64,000 bases of DNA from contig VWZL01006771.1 of assembly GCA_013396915.1 (NCBI GenBank), positions 558,001-622,000 of the forward strand. The letters run 5' to 3'. Under the pieces are notes generated by a model, which worked only from the letters and a program-made list of their open reading frames with translations, ran no database searches and was not told where the DNA came from. Below, one piece after another: positions 12,701 through 24,700 of the stretch (position 1 is its first letter; every line of letters starts with the position of its first letter). The DNA is from Stercorarius parasiticus (taxonomy: Eukaryota; Chordata; Aves; Charadriiformes; Stercorariidae). The position numbers were made by a program, and so were the translations under genes.

Positions 12701-15700
12701 AGTTCCTTCTTCCTAAATATATACTCACATTTTTACATATAGACAAAAGCATAACATGTAATGCACATTTAAAAGTCAGCGCATAAAAAAGGAAGTACTT
12801 ATGGCTTTATAGTGCCCAGATTGCATTTTTCCCCTTAAAACCACAGCAAAATGTTTTAAATTGCATATGCCTCACAGTTCTCATTAATCTCATTATTCCA
12901 TCAAGTATTCTTTATATCATATGATTTTGCTCGAGCATTTTTAAAAGATGAATTACTTTTCTAATACTTTCAGCACAGAAAGTGGATTAGCAAATTTTTA
13001 TCTATGATTCCAATCAAGGGAATGGAAAGCCAATTATGGCAAATAGCCAAATGGCCCCGCAAGCATTAAACCCTGCACAGGTACAATGCACCAATTTAGT
13101 TAAAATACATTCTTCAACGGCAATCGCTTCTTGCACCCTTCCTCGCAGTCTTCAGAGCCCTCAAGCGTACGGTCGGAGTTACTGCTCGCCCTGACTCTGC
13201 CCACACTCTGCTGCTGCTGCTGCCGCCTCCAAGACCTCCCAGCTGAATGGAACACGTACGTCCCGCTTACAACACACACAAATCACAGGTCTACAAGGTT
13301 ATATATCACAGCATTCGCTCGAGTCTAGAAATGTAACAACACTCTAATAGTTCAGTGTTAGATTTGCAAATGTAAATATACCAAATAATACAGTCATATT
13401 TAGGGTTTTTTTACCGTTGTTTACTGTATTTTTAAGCAACAGAGTTATTGGGACACTTTCTTCAGACATCCTTGCTATTAAGGGACCACCAGATTGCCGT
13501 TCATGTAACAATTTTACTTCTATTTTTCTTCATTTGCCAGTATACATCTCCACAAACAAACTCAATCTCTCATTTCTTACATAGATTCATCCCAGTTTGG
13601 GTATATTCCAATGAAAAGTCTACCTTATAGTTAAAAGCTGAAAGCTTGTTTTACTTTATTATTTGTCTACTTTTATCACCTCTTCCTTCACTGCTTAATG
13701 CCTTTACATGACATTTACCCTGAAAATTATGCCTCCCTACGTAACTACTGCATCCCACCATGAATGAGGCATCCTGACCATGTGCACTTATCCCCTCTAG
13801 CACACCAATTCCTCTCCACTATCAATCCTCTGCAGAACAGCTACGGTGGCATGAAGGAAAAACAGACAAAAAAAGCCCTTCACCAAATTCCCCGTAAGGT
13901 TTAAGTGGGCAGATCAAGTCCAACTCATAAAGGGTCTCAAACACCAAATTTCAAATTAAAGGCATTATGGATAGGATATAGATTTACTCCTAAAATGCAT
14001 TTTGTGTACAACAAAAGTGGCTTTGAGGTTGTTAGAAGTTATTAAAAGAGGTTATTTTTGTAGTTCTCAGAAACTAGCTTTCAGCCTTACGTGAGTCATT
14101 TTGAAGGTGAGCATCTAAGCCAAATATTTGAAGATTAAATAGCCAAATGTCTAATATTAAAGTTTTGCACTTGAGCAACAAGTTACCAGGAAACAAACAG
14201 ATTACAGTCTAAGTACTTAGCATTGATAGAGAGCCTTCACCTTACAACAGAAGGAAGCTAGAGGATTAGAAGAAAACCCCAAACATCCAAGGATGCATGC
14301 ACAGAGATCTGCTTCAAGCTTTCCAAAAGCCTTGAAGACTCCTTTCCTCTCCCAGGCAGAGGAAAACATAAAGCTGCCTTCTGGGTTTCTGAAAGCTTTA
14401 GCCACAGAAAGCGGATTCCTTACTTCCCTACTATGAGACACATGCACAAATCTCAGGCTCTCTGACTTCAGATTTCACAGCAATAGATTCCTCTGGACAA
14501 ACCTGTAAAATATTTCATTTTACATGGCAACCCGAACACCAAATCCTCCACCCTTGGATGGAGTAGCACAATTATCAAAACAGATAAACAAGAAATACAC
14601 TGTGATGGAGATGGTCTATTGTAAATAACATTTTTTTCATATTTACTGCAAGTAATATGAAGTCAGGTAAGACCAGGACAATAGAAATTACACTCACTCT
14701 CAAAATAGATATGACCACAGCAAGTGCTCGGAGGTAACCACTGCTTTTGGCCAAAAGTACCATTGGCACAAACTCTAGAAAAAGCCAGTTAGCTGCCTAA
14801 CGAGCCTTCCCCAGTTTTTGGTTTCCATGCTAGTTTGAATAATCTTTGATTCTCAGAAAATTGGATCAATCTCCTTCTGTTCTCACTAGTTACACCTGTG
14901 TCTGCACCTATGTGACACATGAACAATGCTGCAGTCTCACGTATGCACTGAAAAGCAGGACTGACGTGTTAACTCCAAGGGCGGAACAATTGCTACATTC
15001 CACAGTGCACACAGACAATAGGATTCACACTGATGATCATTTAAAAATAGTAAAATAGTAATATTTTGAAGAACTTCAATCAAGTGACTAGATAGAAACA
15101 TTCTGTCATAGGCAGTAATGAATACTTGGTAACAGTCCGGGATTAAGAAAAATTAAAAATTAAGATGCTTAAAGCCTATAGGTAAATACTTAATCTCAAT
15201 TAGGCATCCGTAAAACTGTGCCCTATTAAAACATTAGTGTTCCAGGCCCATTAGTTCGTTCTTACTTACATTAGCATACCTATTAGCTGCTATTTGTAAG
15301 GAATGAAAGGTACCAAATTTCCCCCCACAGGCACACAGAAAAATTCTCGAGAATCACAGAAGAGAAGTGAGAGGTGAGCCTTAGGCACCCTTACTACTTA
15401 TTTTTGCTGAAGGTAATTTTGTTTGTTCAGGTGAAAAATTTAATGCTTGAACATTATCATTAGTAACATCACTAATTTAAGAGCTGGGCAAAAATCTACG
15501 CTCCTGACAGAGCAGAGAGAAAACACAGGTAAATACAAGCAACATTTCATTTTATTTCAATGAAAGCAGAGCTATGCAAATAACCCTTGAAATTCAATGC
15601 TGGATTTTTAATTTTTTTTTCTGAGCAAAAACCTCTTCACTGACATTTTGGGTTTGGCTTAACATTTCTTCTTTGAGTCATTTCCCTTCTCTCCCACAGC

Positions 15701-18700
15701 TCCATTGTATTACTCAGATTTCTTAGATGAACCAAATGTTATGGCATATCTTCATGGCACAGAAGATACTGCCACTTCTATTGCACATAATACTTGTTGC
15801 ACTTTTTGAATCCATTTATTCCTCACATTTTTTTGTGTGAAAAGGAGCATTAGAGTCTGCCACCTTCAAAAACAGTGACAATCCCATCTAAAAAAAATGG
15901 AGATTTCAAATCAGCTTGTAAAAGTATGTTTACTGTTCATCTTCAGTCTACATCATCGTGTCTGTCGAGTGCAGAATTAACAAATGAGTACACTATGAAA
16001 AAACATGCAGTGTAGGTAGAAGAACTACTTCAAATTAGCATTCTAAGCAAGCAAGGAAAAAAACAGTCATACAGCACTAAATCTTAGTGTCAAAAAAGTG
16101 ACTGCGATGGAATCAACTGGAAGAGTGCTTCGATTCCTCATTGTCAGTGCAAATGGAAACAAAGGAAACCGTTACCACACAAATGAAGGAGGTGACCTAC
16201 CCAGCAAGTTCAGCGTGTGCACTTGCACACGTATGTACACATACAGGGGCAGGTAAGGGAAGGAGCGGGGAACAGTCACCTTTTACATCAGAGGTTTCCA
16301 GTTCGATTGTTTAATCAGGAGAAATCAGCTCCTGAGCTCCTGTGATCACTGCTTAACACTCCTATGGAAATTACACTGATTATAAGAAAGAGGAATGGGA
16401 AAATGCTTTGTATTTTTAGTTTTCCGTATTGTATTTGAGAAGGAAAGTTAAGTTGTCCGAATCTTCATCTAGTCTTCTTTTCCTAATGGTTCTGACAGGT
16501 GAGGACAAGGAAAGCAAGCGCTATACAACCAACCAGCTTGCATCAGGTTTTTCAGGAAGTTGTTCTAGATCTCAGCTTTCAAACCTGCATTTGGTAACAC
16601 GCATACTACTTCATTCTTAAGGCGTCCTTCATTACGAACAGAATGAAGATACCAAAATTAATTCATTTCGTATGAATTATTTTAATGCAATTCCACTTGC
16701 AGTTAAATCTGTTTTAAGGGAGGAGGGATTTACTTATCTCCAAACTAATTATGAATCGCACAGTGAAGCGCCAGAAGGATACCTCCAGGATATTGACACA
16801 GTGAGGGGAAAAAAGACTGGTTCACATCTATCCTACGTTCTAGTATTTAAAGAAGAATTCAAACGTAAGATGCAGACTGAAACAAATTATAAATGTCCAC
16901 ACAGCTTACTAAGGAGGGTATAAGGAGAACAACCTTGGCACCACTATCAATTAAAACACCAAACTCAGATTTCAGTACAGCATTAACTACACAGCCTTAA
17001 GTAACTCTCCCGTGCTGTAGACTTACAAAATGAACACAACCATAGTCTTTAGAAATAATTTTAAATGTTCCCCTCCACCTCAGGCTAAGTTGCGTTGTTT
17101 TAAAATATGGTGATAAGACAATTCTAAACGAGAAGAGTGAGTTCAGGCAACACACTTGCTTTATTTTCAGTAAGGCAAACTGGCCCCTGCAGTACTTCTA
17201 TTAGCATGTTAATTTTAATGAGGTCAAATCCCTTACTTTCTCTTGGTCAATTACTGATGGGATACTGGTTAAGCTGGAGAGGTAACAAAAAAAAAAAAAA
17301 CAAACCAACAACCCACACGAAGATTTAAAAAAGTCTTTTTTACCGTGGTATGAATACCAGATATCAAAAAGAAAATCACAAACTACACAAAATGTAATTG
17401 AGCTTGAAGCTATAAAATTAAATGGGGAATAGAAATACACATTAAGGTGGCTGGGTTTTCTTACTTTCACTGCTATACATTAAGAATATTGCTGTGACTT
17501 CAGCTTACATTTGTGTGCAGGAGAGAGGAGTGGGAAAAAAATAAGGGAAGTAGGAGGACCTAGAAAAAAATATATTGCTTTTAAAAAAACTTGTCTAGAG
17601 TAAAACCTAGGATTAGAAATATTATTTGCCAGTCAGGAAGATTAGAAAAATCTGAGTCTGTAACCAGGACACACAGTCCTCAAAGGAAATGGATGAAGCA
17701 ATGTAGATGGTGGTTATTTCTTCAGGAGACCTGAAGATCTCCAAAAACAAGCATGACATAAACACATTTTTTTATTATAGAGAAAGGGCTCAGAAAGCAT
17801 TCTCACTTCTGCAGGTGTTGCTCCTGCTCCCAAGGGATATGGAGAGAAGAGGGAAGGCTAGCAAACACTAAGGAGGAGAAAGAGATGAACTGGATGTGAA
17901 ACAGAAAGAGCAAAAGGGAAAGGGATAGCAATAACATGAGCTAAAAGAAAGGCAGAAGTGTTGAGAAGAACCACCTGATCTTTGGTCTTCAATTCACACA
18001 TAAATTTCTCTGTAGGTCCAAATATAATAAGAATGTTGTTCCCAGGATAGACTCAATTAGGGCCCTCCTTTGGGAAGCATGAACCGCAACGTGAAGGAAG
18101 GTGGCACATCTCTTGCTAGACAGTGATTTTAGTTTTAGTAGCCCAATTTTAAAGGCTTTTTCCATGAAGGTATCTAGAACAAAACATCAACTGTCATTGC
18201 TTCCAGCACTACAGGCACGAAAGACGATCTTTGGTAACTGCTAAGCAGGAAAACAAAAACACATCCAACAGCTTGCAATTTCCTCAAGTGAGTTTCAGAT
18301 AATCCATGAGGCAAAACGGACTTCCGAAAGTGAATTACCTGCGTGGTTCCCTATTGTCAGGGAAGCAGAAGCTTGGCATCATAGAGTCCAACCTGACACA
18401 TAAAAGGAGTGTCTTGTGGAGGATTAAAGAAATAAAATATGGTCAACAAAAACTTTTGGAAGCTAATTACTATAATCTGATAGAAATTACAATTAAACTG
18501 TTTATCAAGAAAATCGGGGAAAAAAAGACTGGCACATTATATACTTTAACCCACTCCCTTTTTTTTTTTTAAACATCAAAGTTTCACAGTTTAGACACAA
18601 CAGCTCGCCTACATTTTTTACTCATATTTTCAAAATCCACCTAGTTTTTTAATGTGAGCGCTTAACCAAGTGAAATATTTTTTTAAAGGGAAGATGTCTA

Positions 18701-21700
18701 ACACATCAACCCCAGCAGCCTGGAACTTGCCAGAAGTATAGTAATATCTGTCATCTTCCCCGTACACTAATGAGGGGAGGGGAAAAAAAGCCCACAAAAA
18801 TAGAAGATGAACAAATAGAGCATTTGAAGCTCTCTACAAGTGAAAGCTGTCCTACAACACATTCTAAGGATCTTGAGGTTTGTACAGCCCCACCCCTACC
18901 TCAAGAAAAAGCATTTCTTTCTTGGAACGTTACCTGGTTATAGTTATTCTGATGAACAAATTATTAGCTCCTATAAGATGGACATTTTTGGAACTACATC
19001 ACTAACATACAACATGGTATGGCTTTTGTTAATTCTAATTAATTCTACATTTTAATTTGGTTGCAAGTTGTGAAGAAAAAAAACTAATAAAAAAAGTTAT
19101 TATCAATGAAGTAAAAATTACAAAGTTACACACAAAACCAGAGAGTTCTAACAAAGTTTCTATGGTGTTGAATATTTGAACAGGGTTCTGCTTGGACATC
19201 TTGACCTCTTGCAAGGTAGGTAAACATTACTTTTTACACTATGCCCTGACCCACAGGGAAAGCCTGGGAAACATTTCTGCAATCATGGCACATTTAAAGT
19301 GCCCATGAAGCCCATTGTTTTCATGTGACAAAAAGGAGTCTTAGTAACCTTAAGGTTTGTTCAGCGAGAGGATGACTGCAACAAACATGCAAGCTAAGAT
19401 CCACGGAAAACAAATGGAGGCACTAAAAAACCCATGAGAATTACAGCAGGTATGAGGTTGGGGATGATATGTATTTTATGTATTAACATCAATTACATTT
19501 TTAGCATGCGATACCCCCCTCCCTTCTCAATTTGTGAGCATTATTGAAGAGATCATCTTCAAGCATTCTAACCATTTCTAGGGTTAAAAACCATACTTGG
19601 AGCAATCTTTGTTCTGACCTATTCAAGGCAATGCAGAAATATTTTTTTTAGTAAGTAAAGGAGACCCATTTTCCATCAGGTAGCATGGAAATACATACTA
19701 CATTTAGCACACTGATATTTAGTAAAGGAATCATTACCTTAGGAGATTACAACAAATTACCAAGTCAAAACCAGAAGCTGTAGTTTTAGGAAAACTCAGT
19801 TCATTTTAAAAATGCAGAAGCCAATGACTCAGAACCCTCACAGAGCAAACTAAAAAATTTTAATCAAGAAATAATATATTCAGGCATACGATTCAAGCAA
19901 CCAGAAAAAAAGTCTCCATGCAAGAAGCAAAGACTGCAAACTGTAACCAGTGCTGACTGTGTCTTGTCCCACACCACCTCTTCCCTCACAGAATCCTTCC
20001 AGCCTGTGGGGATTTTAAGATTAAAACGAACTGGAGAAAAACAAAATGAAAGTTAAAGAAACTTGAAGGAAAAAAACCACGATGAATTCTTTGGGTATTG
20101 TTTAAAGAGATGTAGCAAAAATCATTAGAATTACGCCTGCCAAGCTGGAAATGAAGGACCAATTTTTTACCTCAACCAGAGGTCAAGATGTCTTTATTTA
20201 GTAGACTGGTGAAAAGGACATCTATCCAGGATGCAGCACACCCACTGGAGTGACTCCTCTGCCAAAGAAAACTTGGGTCCTCTTCTCCAATGTCCCAGAA
20301 GAGTATCCAAACCACAGTGTTACAGTGTATTTTGGTGTCCATATCCATCAAACTTTCCTATTGACATCACTGCATGCAAATAACTCACTGAAATAACCTA
20401 AGAACCAAGACAGGCTCTTTGCAGACTTGCATCCTCGGGACTGAGATAAAACACATTTCTTTCTCATTTTTTCCCTAGTATCTATTTAATTACCCAATAC
20501 AAGATGGACTCCAGTGAGAATGATAATGTGAAATGCACTTTTTGCCTAGCAGTTAAGGCGTTGTTTCAAATACATGGATTCAAATTGCTTAAGGAAAGAG
20601 CATACACTTGGCTCTTCTACCTCTAGGTATCATTCCTGCATATTTAACATAGAAATAGTCTATTAAAAAAACATTCCCTCCAAATTTTGTAACAGAAGAC
20701 ATACCAATTTCTTAAAATGAGGAAAAGCTAGACAGACTATCAGAGAAAATGCAAACACCTACTAGCTGGAATAACTTAAGTACAGCCTACAGCTGTCAGA
20801 CGTATGTGACTACCCTACTGCAGCCTGCCCTTCCCTCCTCTGCAGAAAGAAACTACTGGGGAAAAAAACCAAACAAACAAAAAAACCCAAACCACCAGGA
20901 TTATGTCTAAGCTCTCATTAAAAAGGACATACGCAGATCTATTTACAGTGTAGTAAAAGCATACAACCCAAACCTTTTTGGGGGGAAGGGAAGTAACGGA
21001 AAGCACACACATAGTAAAGTGATGACTGTCCCAATGCTACCGCTTCCCCCCACAAGTTTCCCCTGTTGTTCCATTTCCTAGCCCAGCCCTCACTAATTAG
21101 CTCTTGGATGCTCCACTCCCTCCACCTATCAAGTTTCCCAGACTTTCCAAAGCCACCTGCAACAACAACATAGGAGCTGCGGGATTTCTGACACTATGAG
21201 TCTCCCTCTAATCATTTAACTTTTGGATCAGAAAGAATCTTTCCTGCTAGACTGGAGTGATAGGAAGATAAATAGATATTTTCCAACTTCTTTATAGCTT
21301 GGCAGAGGATTAGGATAAATAATGCAAAAGTATAAAGAAAAACTTGGAATTTGTGATTGTGTTTCTAGCAGAAAGAAACCACCAAGACAGTTCCCAAAAG
21401 CAAATGACACGTAGAAGCACACAGGTTACTATTAAAGTTCTAAAATAAAGAGAAACCTGAAGTTTTTTTGGTGTCAATGTCTATTACTAACCCTCTGCAA
21501 GGGTAAACAAGATCACGAAGGCACACTTCTAGGAACTGGCCAGAGCACCAAACTGCTGGAAACTCCTTTTAATAAGCTGGGAAATCCTTCAAAAAGCTAC
21601 ACCAAAAAAAAAAAAAAAGAAAAAAACTAAAAATAAAAAAAATAAGATGGTCAGGGATGGGAGACAAACTCACCGGTCCTTCTTCCTCCCCTCCTTTGTA

Positions 21701-24700
21701 AATAAAGTTGTTGGCTGCCTTACACATTCTCACTACTGCTGGTTATCAGTAATAATGAAAGAAACCATTGTTTTTTGAGAGGGAATCAGAAATTGTGTTT
21801 ACCGAGTAAAGCCTCATTTAACAAAAGGAAGCCAATTAGAAAATTGTTTCATACCTTTATATGATTAAGATGTTTACATTAAAACTTGCTACTATCAATA
21901 TGAAATGATATGGCAATTTTCCTCTCTGTGAATTAAAATGACATTTCTATTAAATCTGTAAAGTCTTTTTTCATTTTTGTATGAAGTAACTAAAGTGCAT
22001 AAAGAGACTTAAAATAGATACAATATTTTTGCTTGTTCTGAAAGGTCACTACTTGATGTCAATGAAGACTCAAATGGAAACACAGACTAATGTGCAAGTA
22101 TTCAAATCTTAATAAAATGTTCCTCATACATAAACCAGCCATTTTTATAAAACAATTCACCATGCTCAAATAAAAACAGTAGCAGATCAATTTAATGTTT
22201 CTTACCATTTAATAAAAGGAACCCAAATACTGAGATGGAAAGGTGTTCATATTGCCTGCCTTCTTGAAGCCTGTAACTCAGACACGCCCAATTCTTAGAG
22301 GCATCTGCCTTTTTCCTTTGACTAAGAGAGGGGGCTTCTAGACCCCCTCAATCACAGCCATTTCAGGGATACTGCACGTGTGAATAATCCCTTCCCAAAG
22401 GATGGCAAAATTTTCTAGTTTAAATGGAAGTTATATGACTTTTATGATAAACTGACAATAATAAAAAATGAAGAAATACATTTCAGGGTTTTTAGATATC
22501 ATCTACCCCAAACAGAAGGGTCTATAGAGGTCATTAAGAATGCTCTACCCAAACAAAATTTGAGAACTACTCATTTCTGCCTAAAAAAAGTATCTCAGGG
22601 GGAAAAAAAAAAAAAAGTAGTCTAAAACCCAGTGCTTCAGTTTACATCAATAAAAAGATTCAAGCTTAGTATTAGTAACTGTACCATCTGTACGCTTTAC
22701 AAGTAGCAGAAGTATTTAGCATGTCTATTTTTACTCATGCAGTACTCCATAAGTTATCCTAATAACAAATAAAAATTGTAACAATAAAAAAAACCCAAAA
22801 CATGCTCGATTTAATCAGTAAGAGAGCAGCAGAGAAAAATATTCGCATCTTATTCCATTTGCAGGCTTTCAGCTACATGTTAAAGTTTTTAGCAAAGAAC
22901 TATGGAAATTCCACAAGACTAAGCATGCTAAATTCAGCAGAAATGTACAAGTTCAGAATGACATAGGAGTGGGGAAAGCACAAAAGTTCAGCAACGCACT
23001 TCGTTCCTGGCTCAGATGAGGTGGAATAACTAATGCTCCAGTGGCTAGCTTCTAAAACTAATTAGTTTTACTGATGACTACTTATTCATAGTGCAGCAGT
23101 CATCTAATGCAGTTTCTCACGGTATGCTAGAAAAGTAACGGTCAGAGAACCATATTTTGAAATATCACTAAGGGTGTTTGGGATTTTATTTGCACAGTAT
23201 TTTCACCCCAGTATTACTAACAATCCCTGTTTTATCTTGTTACTCTACTAATTTCCATAGCTCAAATACACAAAAATGTTGCAAGAACAGAGACCAACCT
23301 GACACATTTTGCTTTGCTACCTACATTAAAAAGTTAGTCAAAAAAGTAATTATAATCTCAAGCCCATAAACTACCGCAGAAAGGCTGAATCATTGCTCAG
23401 CTAATGAAGTCGCAGTGAGGCAGGTAGTGCAGAAAAGCTACGCCGAATAAACTATAGTATTAGCTTATCTCCCGTTAGCCTATGTTTTTGTAACTTACAC
23501 TGAGGCCTCTTTAAAAGAGGTACATTCTAATTTATGAAAGCAACCAACTGACATTTAACTACTTCAATGAAACGGAGCACAGATCACATCTCATCACATC
23601 TTGATCCAATGTGTGCAACAACCAACATCCACTTATTTCCCCCTCAGCTGTCCCCAGATACAGAACTGCTACATATATTCAACAAACCACAGATCTCTTT
23701 ATGGTAAAATAAAAAGGACAGATAACATCCCCAACTGACTTAAGCAAGACGTCTTATAAAACCTTATAAAATGTTTTATATATCTACAAAACAAATTCAC
23801 ATTAAGCCATTATTCCTCAACAGTCACAAGTTTCTCTTTCCTAGCCACCGATTCTTGGATTTCTTTTTATCTTGCTCTCAATAAAACGAGACATGGCCTG
23901 AAGAATACACGCGTGTTACCTACCTGTCCTGAACAGCCTTTGTTCCTAAATGTCTGAATACAGATACCAAAAAAAAAAAGTTACGGATGCTGAAGAGTAG
24001 GCTTTGTAATACAAAAATAAGTACAACCAACATTCCCAACCTCTTCTTGACCTAACTGTAGTAATTTTCACGTTCTTACAGTCTTTAGCTTAACTTTGTC
24101 TTACAGTCATTGTGAAAGGACAGAAAAAAACAGACATCCCTGCAATACTTTTACAGATAAAGGTATTTTCATCTCATGCTAAGCTACAGTATAGTTACAT
24201 ATTCCACATATTCCAGTCACAGGTCCTCAAAAGCAGGCCATNGTGTAAAGCTGTAATTTTAACATGTTTTCAGAGTTTAGCGTAGACGCTTGTCAATGTG
24301 ACATGCTAACAAGTATGCTAAACCTTCTCATCTTCCACTTCCTGCCATTTTTTATAAATAAAGCTCTTCTCGAATTTAATATTAGATGTGTCTGTCCTCT
24401 ACATTACAAATTATAAACACACTCTACGTTTACCTGTGTACGCACCATTTCTGAGATGTCAGCAGAAGCACGAAGCATACAAAGAGCCAAGATATGCACC
24501 ACTCTTAATGCAAGATTTACCATTAAATATAGTCTTTAACTATCCACCTTACATTTTACAGATTGTTATGGATTTGTATAACTATCAGTTAAGCATGCTT
24601 TTATTTTAATAGGCAGGAGAAAAAACCCTGATGAAACTACTTGCCAAATCCAAATCCCAGAATAATGAGTATCTGCTTCTAAACAACAACAACAAAAGTC

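Noticed and set aside
22320..22350. Possible CTCF site in intron 5 (GAGAGGGGGCTTC)
   Set aside because: The upstream half of the core (CCAC) is missing, so the match is too weak. The expected intron 5 CTCF site was not found with confidence.
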